A stretch of 64,000 nt of DNA. It comes from Asaia bogorensis_B. Lineage in GTDB: Bacteria > Pseudomonadota > Alphaproteobacteria > Acetobacterales > Acetobacteraceae. Position 1 is the first letter of the stretch, and the number at the start of each line of letters is the position of its first letter. Where the stretch lies: assembly GCF_900465315.1 (NCBI RefSeq), contig NZ_UBIX01000008.1. One strand, written 5' to 3'. Of this stretch, positions 35,555 to 44,240 are shown piece after piece. The notes beneath the pieces were generated by a model. That model saw only the letters and a program-made list of their open reading frames with translations, searched no databases and was not told where the DNA came from. A program made the position numbers and the translations under genes.

Positions 35555-35856
35555 CGCTTGCTTTTGGCCTTCTTCTTTGGGTTGCTGCATTCCTTGCCCA
35601 TGGTTTCCTGCAACCCAAGATGTGCCGCATCCTGATGCTCCCCCATATACCGGGGTACGTGCTTCACCCCTGTCGCACCTTCTTGCCGCTTGCCGCGCTG
35701 TATCTATGCTGCCGCCAAGGTATGCTTCCGGGTGTCTTGGCATGGTTCGGCACGGCCTCGGTCGCTGGCGTCTGTGCCTGCCTGATCCTGACGATCATCT
35801 CCCTGAGGCAAATCCATATCAAGGAACTGGCCAACGAGACTGGCGCCGCTTTCTGA
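35551..35856 (+). CDS. DUF3325-type small membrane protein
   Basis: 101 aa, three hydrophobic segments. The ATG overlaps the PepSY stop in the ATGA pattern. It matches the DUF3325 proteins that accompany PepSY_TM genes. The biochemical role is unknown; iron uptake is inferred from neighbours. It is convergent with the Mla-type operon. Confidence 0.7.
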   Translation: MTLAFGLLLWVAAFLAHGFLQPKMCRILMLPHIPGYVLHPCRTFLPLAALYLCCRQGMLPGVLAWFGTASVAGVCACLILTIISLRQIHIKELANETGAAF

Positions 35857-35895
35857 CAGGTTTCGTGATTCGTCCTGAGGGTTGACCGAGACGTT

Positions 35896-36693
35896 TCAGC
35901 CCTTATCACCCGCATGGCTGCGGCTTTGTGTCGCCCGCTCGCTGTAGGCGGCGGCCTGATTGTCCTTACCTGCTGCCTTCGCTGCCCTTGATGCAATATC
36001 GAGCGCTCGCGCCATGCCGCGATAATCCAGCATATCGCGGCGCAGATTAGTCGCCGCGATCGCCTGAGATTCGGCCTGGTCGTAGCGACCCTGACGAAGC
36101 GCAAGACGCGACTCAAGCTCAGCCCTGTCTGCCTGCTCCAACCTTGGCGGCCTGGGTGAGACTGGCATGGCGTTCAGTGAGCTGGCGAGCAGGCCTGCGT
36201 CCCCAAGCCCGTCAGCTGCAATCCCTCTCAGGAAAGCACGTCGTTCCAGAAGGGCCGGGTCATCCGTTCTGATGCCCCGCGCCAAAGCGACCGCCTGGGC
36301 ATTTTCTCCCAGGCGGCAAGAAGCAGCCATGGCGACAAGATCGAGCGCCGGGCTGGACACATCGCCACGCAGCGCCATATCGGCGTGTACACGATGCACA
36401 GTGTCGAGCGTCGCGCTGGCATTGCCCATCGCCAGCTCAGCAACAGCAAGATTATAGCCCGCATCGCGTATGGCGAGTACATCGTCACGCAGCAAGGCCC
36501 TGCCATACGCATTCTCGAACTGGGTCTTTGCCTGGTCCGCATGCGTCAGGTCGAACGAATCACGACCGACCTCCATGGCATTCAGATAATCCTGATCGGA
36601 GCGAGCAACGTCCTTGCCGGACTTGCCACCACATCCCGTGAGCCCGGTCATGCCCGTCAGTGCGGCGAGAAGGAGGATATGTGGCGTTCTCAT
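35896..36693 (-). CDS. TPR-like lipoprotein at the end of the Mla-type operon
   Basis: 265 aa. A lipoprotein signal peptide ends in 'LTGLTGC' (Cys21). The rest is alpha-helical with repeated A/L/Y patterns like tetratricopeptide repeats (about 35-240). It overlaps the mlaD-like stop (ATGA). It is not a DUF330/PqiC or MlaA protein, the auxiliary partners usually found with MCE systems. It may bridge the periplasm or recruit partners; this is inference from location. Confidence 0.65.
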   Translation of the reverse strand: MRTPHILLLAALTGMTGLTGCGGKSGKDVARSDQDYLNAMEVGRDSFDLTHADQAKTQFENAYGRALLRDDVLAIRDAGYNLAVAELAMGNASATLDTVHRVHADMALRGDVSSPALDLVAMAASCRLGENAQAVALARGIRTDDPALLERRAFLRGIAADGLGDAGLLASSLNAMPVSPRPPRLEQADRAELESRLALRQGRYDQAESQAIAATNLRRDMLDYRGMARALDIASRAAKAAGKDNQAAAYSERATQSRSHAGDKG

Positions 36694-37655
36694 GGCTTGA
36701 TGTCTCCGGCGGGCAACCTGCGTGCAGGGGCCTTACCCGAGCTGCCGCCCAGGATCCAAAGGCCACGCAACTGGTCTGTCAGACGCTTGAGGCTTATGGT
36801 CGTGGCCTGGGCCTGCGTCAGCAATGCCGGAAGCTGGGCGCTCGCGGCATTCAGATGCGCCATCGTGTCCTTGAGCTGCGGCGTGGCTTTTTTCACGTCA
36901 TTGCTGCTTGAACGCAGATTATCCATCGTGCCCTGTGTCTGCCTCAGAACACCCGATATCTGGGCTTCGATCGGCTTGAGCTGCGCTATGGAATCCTGAA
37001 GCGTTCTGATCACTTCATCCGCATGTTTCAGCAGTGTGTCATCCATCATCAGCCCACCGACAGTGCCTTTACCGTTGCGGATGGATGTCGTCACGGCAGC
37101 GAGGTCAGCCATGATCTTGTCCGCATTACGCAGGCTGGGCATCATGCCCGCACGGATATCGCTGATGGTCTTGGTAATCATATCGGCCGGGTTGGGTTCG
37201 ACAGTGGCTTCAAGCTCGGCAAACTCCCAGTCCATCGCCGGGCCTTTGCTGCGCTCCAGCTCGATATAGCTCGCCCCTGCCACGACAAATCGGTGGCGGA
37301 TAATCGCGTGGCTGTCCTTGCGAATATAGGGCTCGAATTGGGGGTCGATATCAGCGATGGCATACATATTGCCATGCGGGTTGATCTTCACCGCACGTAT
37401 CGAGCCGATACGGATCCCCATGAGCTCGATATCATTGCCGACAGCGAGACCCGCAATGCCGCTTTCCGGCAGATTGAAGTGCAACTTGCCCGAAGGCGTC
37501 AGCCAGTCTCGCAGCACACCGGCCTCGATAATCGCAAAAACGAACAGCCCGAAAGTCGCGACAACCAGCATGCCAACCCATTCATCGGCATAACGGATAC
37601 GCAAAAGAGGACGGGTGCGGCTGTCAGTGCCAGCACTTGAACGGACACGAAACAT
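36690..37655 (-). CDS. mlaD: MlaD-type MCE domain lipid transport protein
   Basis: 321 aa. One N-terminal membrane anchor (about 27-48), then an MCE domain ('GIAGLAVGNDIELMGIRIGSI' region at about 65-85, 'VAGASYIELE') and a long helical tail with many Gln, Leu and Thr (190-300). MCE proteins form hexameric rings that carry lipids across the periplasm. The long tail is more like PqiB/LetB or actinobacterial Mce arms than the short E. coli MlaD. It overlaps the ATPase stop by one base. Confidence 0.85.
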   Translation of the reverse strand: MFRVRSSAGTDSRTRPLLRIRYADEWVGMLVVATFGLFVFAIIEAGVLRDWLTPSGKLHFNLPESGIAGLAVGNDIELMGIRIGSIRAVKINPHGNMYAIADIDPQFEPYIRKDSHAIIRHRFVVAGASYIELERSKGPAMDWEFAELEATVEPNPADMITKTISDIRAGMMPSLRNADKIMADLAAVTTSIRNGKGTVGGLMMDDTLLKHADEVIRTLQDSIAQLKPIEAQISGVLRQTQGTMDNLRSSSNDVKKATPQLKDTMAHLNAASAQLPALLTQAQATTISLKRLTDQLRGLWILGGSSGKAPARRLPAGDIKP

Positions 37656-38356
37656 CAGACCACCTGCTTCATTGGTAACAGACCCTCATCCAGCAACCTG
37701 TATCGCTGTGTTCCCTCGGCGTTATAGCCACGCCACAGATCCGGCTCGCGAGAAAACCAGATCACACCGCATCCACGCTCTCGTGCTGCCGTCAGTTCGG
37801 CGAGGAAGGCGGTCATCATATCAGCTGTCTCCAGCTCCACCGGGTCTTCCAGCAAGAGCAGTTTCGGTTCTCCCAGAAAGGCTCTTACGCAGGCCGCCTT
37901 GGCCCGATCAGCCACGCTCAGCCTGCCCGGCGTCAGCGTGGGCAGGCCTGGCAGGCCGAAACGCCGGGACAGCGCAATTGCCTCATCAGTCAGCTCCTCG
38001 GTGGGCGTACGGGTATGATGCAGCTGTTGCAGAAGGATGTTGAGATCGGTTCCAAACAGGTCGATCCAGGCACCTTGCTGCATCACACGGCCGATACGCC
38101 CTCGCAGTGCCCAGGCCCGGGGCTCGGCCAGCGCCTCCCAATCAAGCCCCTGACACAGCACCTGCCCCGAGACCAGCGGCGTCATGCCGGCACAAAGATC
38201 AGCAAAACGCGTGGCGCGCTCGGAATCACGGCAGGCAATCAGCATGCAGTCGCCCGGCATCAGGCGCAGCGAATAGGGAATGGAAGTCAGACCGCTTTCC
38301 TCAAAAACCGGGCGGGCTTCGCGCAATTCCAGTACGGCAGAAAGATCGTCGGTCAT
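37655..38356 (-). CDS. Degenerate ABC ATPase of the Mla-type transporter
   Basis: 233 aa, MlaF-like in position and overall pattern. The catalytic motifs are altered. The Walker A region reads 'LIACRDSERATRF' (39-51) with no G-x-x-G-x-G-K; the signature reads 'RLSVAD' (145-150) instead of LSGGQ; Walker B ends E170-D171 rather than D-E; the switch histidine is replaced ('WFSREPD', 200-206). It is therefore unlikely to hydrolyse ATP. It still sits between permease and MCE genes with overlapping starts, so it is probably made and assembled. It could be a structural pseudo-ATPase paired with an ATPase encoded elsewhere. Confidence 0.75.
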   Translation of the reverse strand: MTDDLSAVLELREARPVFEESGLTSIPYSLRLMPGDCMLIACRDSERATRFADLCAGMTPLVSGQVLCQGLDWEALAEPRAWALRGRIGRVMQQGAWIDLFGTDLNILLQQLHHTRTPTEELTDEAIALSRRFGLPGLPTLTPGRLSVADRAKAACVRAFLGEPKLLLLEDPVELETADMMTAFLAELTAARERGCGVIWFSREPDLWRGYNAEGTQRYRLLDEGLLPMKQVV

Positions 38357-39159
38357 GCGATTGTCACCCCAAGCACAACATTGACAATCATGATCACTAG
38401 AATACCGCGTGCAAAACCACGCGGCAGAAGGGTCGCAATCGTATCCGAGCGCGTGGCATCGAGGCCGGTCAGCTGCGTGGCAAGGCTCAGCAGAAATCCG
38501 CTGATCGTAAGCTTGAGGGGAATCCCAAGATAATCGATCGGCTTCATCGCTCCGACGATATCGTAGAGGAACGTCCAGAGCGGCATGGTGATGACGGAGT
38601 GAACACGGCAGACGCCATATCCGACCGATAGCGAGATGATACTGAACACCATGCCCAGCGTGAAGGAACTCAGCATCATCGCCAGCGCACGTGGCATGAC
38701 CAAGGTCATGAAGGGATCGATCCCCTGAGCCTGAAGTGCTCGCAATTCACCCCCCAGCGTCAGCTGTCCAAGCTGCGTCAGGCTGAGCATGGCGCTTCGG
38801 CCCAGCAGGATGATGCCCACCAGAACCGGGGCGATTTCACGCACGAGCACGGTAGCCAGCAGAGAGTCCGTGCTGTCGGCCATACCGGCAATACCCAGCC
38901 AGTAGATCGCCTGCGCCACGATGCCGAACCCCGTCAGCGCCGCCGTGAAAAGCGTACTGAACAGCCCACCTCCGGCAGCCTGTCGCAACGTACTTTTGAA
39001 TTCATGCAGTACCGTACGTCGCCATGAGGTCGGGCGCAGCGCCTCACGTACCACGCCCCAGCTCGCCCCGACGAGCATGAGCGAGAACCGCATCTGTCGC
39101 CTTGTCAGCGCGCCCAGACGACCCAGCAGGCGCCTGTAGAGGGGGATCTCGTCACTCAA
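38353..39159 (-). CDS. mlaE: MlaE-type permease
   Basis: 268 aa, five or six membrane segments. 'LVREIAPVLVGIILLGR' and 'ELRALQAQGIDPFMTLVMPR' match the MlaE signature and coupling helix. It is the inner-membrane permease that accepts or releases phospholipid for the MCE ring. It starts with TTG overlapping the sensor stop, and its own stop overlaps the ATPase start. Confidence 0.88.
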   Translation of the reverse strand: MSDEIPLYRRLLGRLGALTRRQMRFSLMLVGASWGVVREALRPTSWRRTVLHEFKSTLRQAAGGGLFSTLFTAALTGFGIVAQAIYWLGIAGMADSTDSLLATVLVREIAPVLVGIILLGRSAMLSLTQLGQLTLGGELRALQAQGIDPFMTLVMPRALAMMLSSFTLGMVFSIISLSVGYGVCRVHSVITMPLWTFLYDIVGAMKPIDYLGIPLKLTISGFLLSLATQLTGLDATRSDTIATLLPRGFARGILVIMIVNVVLGVTIA

Positions 39160-41462
39160 CGCTTGGCTGCCAGGACATAGGTGTTGGTGATGCCAAGGCC
39201 CGGCAGGTAGAACATGCCGCGTGGCCGGAACAGATAGTAGTCGCGCAGCAACGCATGGGCCGCCTCCGACACCTGGATTGTCCCTGAGTCAGGGGCACTG
39301 ACAGCCAGCAGCTCCGATGTCTGGGGGGCCTCGCCCCAGATATTGAACACGCCCGGATCCTGGCCCAGCGTCGCCCCAAAGGCCTGCCCGACATCGAGGC
39401 CAATACGGAAGCTCGGGGTCAGTTCGGCGTCGGACAGTGTCACAAGCGCCAGTTCACGCAAGGCCAGCAGCGCATCGGCAACACGCCGTGCCGCATCGGG
39501 ATCGGGGTCCTGTGAACATCCGCCGATCAGCACAAGCCTGCCGCCCAGAACCTGAGCCGAAAACAGCCCGGCATGCTGGATCACATCCTGAAACCGCTCC
39601 ACCAGCGTCTGGACGATCGGAATCAGATCGACTGTCGCTTCCGACTTCGAGTCCTGAAACAGGACTGTCGCCACCGGGACCATCGCGTATTGCCCGGCCT
39701 TGAGACCGCCAGCGCTGCTCTCACCGGGTGCGGCAATGAAGCCTTCATTCAGTCGCGTGGTGATGGCACCGTAATCCTCGCGCTGCTTCTGCTCCGGCTT
39801 TCCGGCTGAAGCCTCATCGGCCCTCATGCTCGCAAAACGGACGGCCGCAATCTCGGCAACAATCGCAATGATGTGCGAGACCGCATGGGGACGGGCGGCG
39901 TCTTCCAGCACCACCATGCCGATAACCGTGCCTCGGGCCAGAATGGGCTGGATATAGACAGACTTTGAACCGATCTGGCTCATGACCATACGCTGGAAGG
40001 TGCGCAGCCCCTCCTGTGCCGAGGCGTGATCGCTCTCAATCACCTCACCCGACATCAGCATGGCAAAGAAGTTCTTGAGATCGCTATGGGCCAGTTCCAT
40101 GCCCGCACTATGGGCGTCTGTCGTCCGGTCATAGGAGTCTTCACACAAAAGACGCTCCTCCTCGCCGACAGAGCGCCAAAGGCTCACACGCCTTGCCCGG
40201 GCCAGTTCAGCCAGACGCTGCGTCAGAAGCGGTGCATCGTGTCCGGGGTCGAGGAGATGAGGCGTTCCCGCCATGGCATTGAGCGCGTTGCTCTCGGCCT
40301 TGACCTGGGCGCGTTCATACCGGATCTGGCGACGCAGCCCCTCGGTCCGGCGGTTCTGTCGCACCAGAAACCCTGCCAGCAACCCGGCGAGCACAACAAT
40401 CACCATCGAGAAAAGGAAGCCCTGCCGCCCTGCCGCCGCAGCGAAGGCCGCAAAATCGTCCTCTGGCGCGTTCAGCAGCAACACCCATCCTGGCCTGATC
40501 TTGTGCAGCGAAGCCATGATGGCAACGTACTGCTTGTCATGCGCCTTGATGAGGTGCACGCCCGCCCCATAGATGTGGAACAGCGAGAGTGCGCGTGTAA
40601 AAACCGGCTGCGTTGCAGGATCGAGCTGCATCTTGTCGAACTGCCAGTTCGCTTTTCGCGCCACATCCAGCAGATGGCTGCCTGCGATGAGATGCCCCTC
40701 CTTGTCCACCACGACCGCCTGCCCGCTTTTGCCAATCTTGATGGCTGCGAGGAAATCCGTCAGGCGGTTGAGGGAGATGTTGATGGCAAAGACGGCCTGA
40801 TGCCCATCGGATGTGTGCAGGACGCTGGCCGCAGTCACGATCAGCTGTTCTGTGGCAACGGTGGGATAGGGGTCGGACCAGTTCAGGTCCGGATGCTCGA
40901 AGGCTCCCTTGTACCAGGGGCGCTGACGTGGATCATAATTCTTGCCGGGCGTATCACTCGTGCGGACAAGCACATTGTTCTTGTCATAATACCAGTGCCT
41001 GAAAACATTCTTGTCCCGCAGCAGATGCACCCATTCCATGCCATCGGCGATCTCCTTTGGCGCTCGATCGATGAACCAGAATGAGCCGCGATCATCGGCG
41101 AGATAAAAGCTCTCCACCTGCTCGACATTGCGCAGCATGGATGCGCCATAATCCAGAAAGACCTGGGGTGGCTCATCCGTCACCGGATCGGTCAGCAGGT
41201 CACGCGCTACCACGGCAGTCGCCGGAGCGGGGGCCAGATAATCTGAAACCTGCTGCGTCAGGTTTTTCTGTTCCTCGCTCAACAGATCGCGCGTCAACGC
41301 AATCACCCCGTCGCGGGTCTTGTGGTAGGAATGAAGCGTGACAACAACAATGACCACAATGACAAGAACAACGCCGAAGATCGGGCCTACGAGTTCGATC
41401 AGACGGCGTCTTCTCGTTTCGGCTTCGGGATCGGCCGGGTCAATGATCTCGGAAACTGGCAA
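39156..41462 (-). CDS. dCache-GAF-cyclase-like membrane sensor heading the Mla-type operon
   Basis: 768 aa. TM1 (22-44), a periplasmic dCache domain (about 48-340, with the RPWYKGA motif at 182-188), TM2 (348-368), a GAF-like domain (about 405-545) and a C-terminal class III nucleotide-cyclase-like domain (about 592-768). In the last, Asp604 of 'LFQDSKSEAT' could be one metal ligand. The second Asp is absent ('LGGRLVLIGG', 639-648), and the N-x-x-x-R transition-state pair is replaced in 'WGEAPQTSELL' (709-719). Catalysis is doubtful. TTG start at 41462 with GGGAGG eight bases upstream. It overlaps mlaE by 4 bp, so it likely controls or belongs to the transporter. Confidence 0.8.
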   Translation of the reverse strand: MPVSEIIDPADPEAETRRRRLIELVGPIFGVVLVIVVIVVVTLHSYHKTRDGVIALTRDLLSEEQKNLTQQVSDYLAPAPATAVVARDLLTDPVTDEPPQVFLDYGASMLRNVEQVESFYLADDRGSFWFIDRAPKEIADGMEWVHLLRDKNVFRHWYYDKNNVLVRTSDTPGKNYDPRQRPWYKGAFEHPDLNWSDPYPTVATEQLIVTAASVLHTSDGHQAVFAINISLNRLTDFLAAIKIGKSGQAVVVDKEGHLIAGSHLLDVARKANWQFDKMQLDPATQPVFTRALSLFHIYGAGVHLIKAHDKQYVAIMASLHKIRPGWVLLLNAPEDDFAAFAAAAGRQGFLFSMVIVVLAGLLAGFLVRQNRRTEGLRRQIRYERAQVKAESNALNAMAGTPHLLDPGHDAPLLTQRLAELARARRVSLWRSVGEEERLLCEDSYDRTTDAHSAGMELAHSDLKNFFAMLMSGEVIESDHASAQEGLRTFQRMVMSQIGSKSVYIQPILARGTVIGMVVLEDAARPHAVSHIIAIVAEIAAVRFASMRADEASAGKPEQKQREDYGAITTRLNEGFIAAPGESSAGGLKAGQYAMVPVATVLFQDSKSEATVDLIPIVQTLVERFQDVIQHAGLFSAQVLGGRLVLIGGCSQDPDPDAARRVADALLALRELALVTLSDAELTPSFRIGLDVGQAFGATLGQDPGVFNIWGEAPQTSELLAVSAPDSGTIQVSEAAHALLRDYYLFRPRGMFYLPGLGITNTYVLAAKR

Positions 41463-41619
41463 AAGTCACGCCTCCCAGGATATCCCCTCCTGAGGGGAAT
41501 GACTTGCGTTGATGAGCCAACGCACGAATAACGCATGCGTCGCTTTCACATTTTCTCTCTTGTTTCAGCGGGCTGCAACCCGCATCTCCATTCAATACTG
41601 TCCGAATTGGAGAATGAAA

Positions 41620-42417
41620 ATGGCAAGAGCATGGCTCACGGATCGCGTTATTCTCTCCCTCAGTGGCCGGGACAGGGTGAGCTTTCTTCAGGGACTGGTG
41701 TCGAACGACGTCAATGCTGCCTCAGATGAGGCTCTGATATGGACAGGCCATCTCACACCCCAGGGCCGCTACCTTTCGGATTTCTTTTTATGGCATGAGA
41801 GCGAGCGCCTTCTGCTCGACGTACCTGCCGATCACGCTGATTTTCTGATCAGCCGGTTGATGCGGTTCCGCCTACGGGCTGACGTGGCGCTGGAGCGGAC
41901 CGCTCTCTCCGTGGAAGCCCTCTGGGATGACACCCCCCACGAGGGCGCACGTCGTGACCCGAGACATCCTGATGCAGGATGGCGCCGTGTCACCGAGGGG
42001 CCTAATACAGCCGATCAGGCAAAACTTGTGGCCTATCATGCCCATCGCCTCTCTCTGGGCCTGCCCGATGCGCAGGATTGCGAGAGCGAAAAGACCTTGC
42101 TGATCGAGGCGAATTTCGACTGGCTGCATGGCATCTCTTTCACCAAGGGATGCTATATGGGGCAGGAACTCACCGCCCGTACCCATTACCGTGGGCTGGT
42201 GAAAAAGCGTCTGGTGCCCGTACGGGGTGACGGTCCCCTCCCCCCCTGCGGTACCATTCTGATGGCTGATGGCCGCGAGATCGGTCAGATGCGCAGCAGT
42301 ATCGGGCAGCATGGGCTTGCCTTTTTGCGTCGCGAGGTCTGGACAACGCCCGCGCATCATGAGGGAGTAACCCTCACACCCATCATTCCCGACTGGTTTC
42401 AGGACGAAGCATCATGA
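41620..42417 (+). CDS. ygfZ: YgfZ/GcvT-like iron-sulfur cluster maintenance protein
   Basis: 265 aa folate-binding protein of the CAF17/YgfZ family. The signature KGCYMGQE (176-183) with its conserved cysteine is followed by 'LTARTHYRG'. It supports repair or assembly of certain Fe-S enzymes. The ATG at 41620 has GGAG seven bases upstream and removes a poorly conserved 37-residue extension. Its end overlaps hisI (ATGA). Confidence 0.88.
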   Translation: MARAWLTDRVILSLSGRDRVSFLQGLVSNDVNAASDEALIWTGHLTPQGRYLSDFFLWHESERLLLDVPADHADFLISRLMRFRLRADVALERTALSVEALWDDTPHEGARRDPRHPDAGWRRVTEGPNTADQAKLVAYHAHRLSLGLPDAQDCESEKTLLIEANFDWLHGISFTKGCYMGQELTARTHYRGLVKKRLVPVRGDGPLPPCGTILMADGREIGQMRSSIGQHGLAFLRREVWTTPAHHEGVTLTPIIPDWFQDEAS

Positions 42418-42836
42418 GCTACCTCTCCCCCGATCAGCAGACGATCGACGCCCTGCTCGATACGGTGCGTTTCAATGAGGACGGGCTGATCACGGCCCTC
42501 GCCCAGGCGGCAGAGGCGCCGCATGATGTTCTGATGCTGGCCTGGATGAACCGGGAGGCGCTGGCCGAGACGCTCGCAACCGGTCAGGTCTGCTACTATT
42601 CACGCAGCCGCGACAGGCTGTGGCGCAAGGGCGAGAGTTCAGGGCAGCGCCAGACCCTCGTTTCGGCCCGGCTGGATTGCGATCGCGATGCGGTGCTCCT
42701 TCTCGTGAACCAGACAGGCGTGGCTTGCCACACCGGCCGTCGCAGCTGCTTTTATCATGAAGTGGTCCCCGAGGGGCTGCGGGATACGACCGCGCCGGAA
42801 GTCACCCCCGAACAGCTCTACGGCAGCGCGCACTGA
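42414..42836 (+). CDS. hisI: Phosphoribosyl-AMP cyclohydrolase
   Basis: 140 aa. It opens the adenine ring of phosphoribosyl-AMP in histidine synthesis (third step). 'LMLAWMN', 'YYSRSRDRLWRKGE', 'DCDRDAVLL' (Mg site, 88-96) and the zinc cysteines Cys89, Cys105 and Cys112 ('GVACHTGRRSCF') are present. No fused HisE domain. It is coupled to ygfZ. Confidence 0.95.
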   Translation: MSYLSPDQQTIDALLDTVRFNEDGLITALAQAAEAPHDVLMLAWMNREALAETLATGQVCYYSRSRDRLWRKGESSGQRQTLVSARLDCDRDAVLLLVNQTGVACHTGRRSCFYHEVVPEGLRDTTAPEVTPEQLYGSAH

Positions 42837-43001
42837 GCCCTACCTCTATTACTGCCCCTTTATCCCCGTCTGGTGAAAAGGGCTGGCGCTTGCCGAGGGG
42901 CTTATCCGTGACGCGAACGGGGCCTTTCCCTCACAGAACGAGATCCCCCACCGCGGCACGCTGAGGCCGCTGGGCCCACAGCAGGCGCTGCCTGAGGCAT
43001 C

Positions 43002-44234
43002 TCAGGACGCGTTGAGCTCAGTTGTCGCGACACTCCCCAAAGCTGTCACCGGACGGCGTTCGTTCAGGATACGCAGAACCGCTTCTGCCGCCGCGTCTGA
43101 CGGGGTACCGTTATGGCTCGGTGATGCCGGAGGGCGCAGCTGCGCCATGACCGCATCGAAGGCTGCGCGTTGCGCCGCCCCCAGCGCCGGGTCGGTCAAC
43201 AGGGCATAGGACGCATCCGCCAGATCCTCTGGCGTACAACGCTCCTGCAGAAGCTCGGGCACGACCTCCCGCCCTGCCAGCAGATTGACCATCGCCACAT
43301 ATTTTACCTTGATCAGGCGACGCGCCATGAACGCCGTGACCGGGTTGACGCGATAGGCCACAGCCATCGGCACATGCGCCAGAGCCAGCTCGAGCGTCGA
43401 CGTGCCCGATTTGGTCAGGGCTGCGCCTGCTGCGGCGAAAGCATCATGCTTGTCATGCAGCTCGGTCACGATGATCGGCTTGACCGGCCAGCGTGCCACG
43501 GCAGCGCGTACCGTCTGGGCAACGAGCGGCGAAAGCGGCAGGACCGGCACGATACCCGGCAGACGCTGTTTCAGCAGGGCGAGCATTTTGCCGTAAACCG
43601 GCAAAAGACGCGGCACCTCGGAGCGACGGCTGCCCGGCATCAGGATCAGTACAGGTGCCTCATCGGCAATGCCATGACGCAGGCGAAAGCGTTTAGCGTC
43701 CCCCTGATCAGCCCCTGACTGAAGCACCGGATGACCGACGAAATCGACCGCTACGCCGCGCTCGCCGAACCACTCCACCTCGAACGGCAGGAGGCAAAGC
43801 AGCCGGTCCCAGAGTTCGGGAAAACTGTGGACGCGCTTCTCATGCCACGCCCAGACCTGTGGGCCCACATAATGGATCTTCGGTACGGTCACGTGTCGCA
43901 GGCGCTTGAGAAAGCGCAACGCAAAACCCGGTGAGTCGATCGTGACAATCAGATCGGGCTGACGCAGCACCACATCATTGACCGCCTCGTTCAGGCGTTG
44001 GGAAAGCTGTCGGATGCGCGGCAGCACCTCCACCAGCCCCATCACTGCCAGATCCCGCATGGGGAACAGGCTGGCGAGACCCAGAGCCTCCATGCGCGGA
44101 CCACCGATTCCAACGAAAATCAGATGCGGGTCGCGCGCGTGAAGCGCCTGCATGAGGTGGGCGCCCAGCACATCACCACTGGCCTCACCTGCCAGAAGCC
44201 AGATGACGCGAGGGGTGATGGCAGAATTGGGCAT
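43002..44234 (-). CDS. lpxB: Lipid-A-disaccharide synthase
   Basis: 410 aa GT19 glycosyltransferase. It joins UDP-diacylglucosamine and lipid X to make the lipid A disaccharide. 'LLAGEASGDVLGAHLM', 'GIGGPRMEA', 'HYVGPQVWAWHEKR' and 'MPGSRRSEV' are family signatures. It follows pheT by 6 bp, so it is probably read through from pheST; other lpx genes are not in the window. A C-terminal Ala/Ser/Thr extension of about 30 residues is unremarkable. Confidence 0.94.
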   Translation of the reverse strand: MPNSAITPRVIWLLAGEASGDVLGAHLMQALHARDPHLIFVGIGGPRMEALGLASLFPMRDLAVMGLVEVLPRIRQLSQRLNEAVNDVVLRQPDLIVTIDSPGFALRFLKRLRHVTVPKIHYVGPQVWAWHEKRVHSFPELWDRLLCLLPFEVEWFGERGVAVDFVGHPVLQSGADQGDAKRFRLRHGIADEAPVLILMPGSRRSEVPRLLPVYGKMLALLKQRLPGIVPVLPLSPLVAQTVRAAVARWPVKPIIVTELHDKHDAFAAAGAALTKSGTSTLELALAHVPMAVAYRVNPVTAFMARRLIKVKYVAMVNLLAGREVVPELLQERCTPEDLADASYALLTDPALGAAQRAAFDAVMAQLRPPASPSHNGTPSDAAAEAVLRILNERRPVTALGSVATTELNAS

Positions 44235-44240
44235 GGGGCC

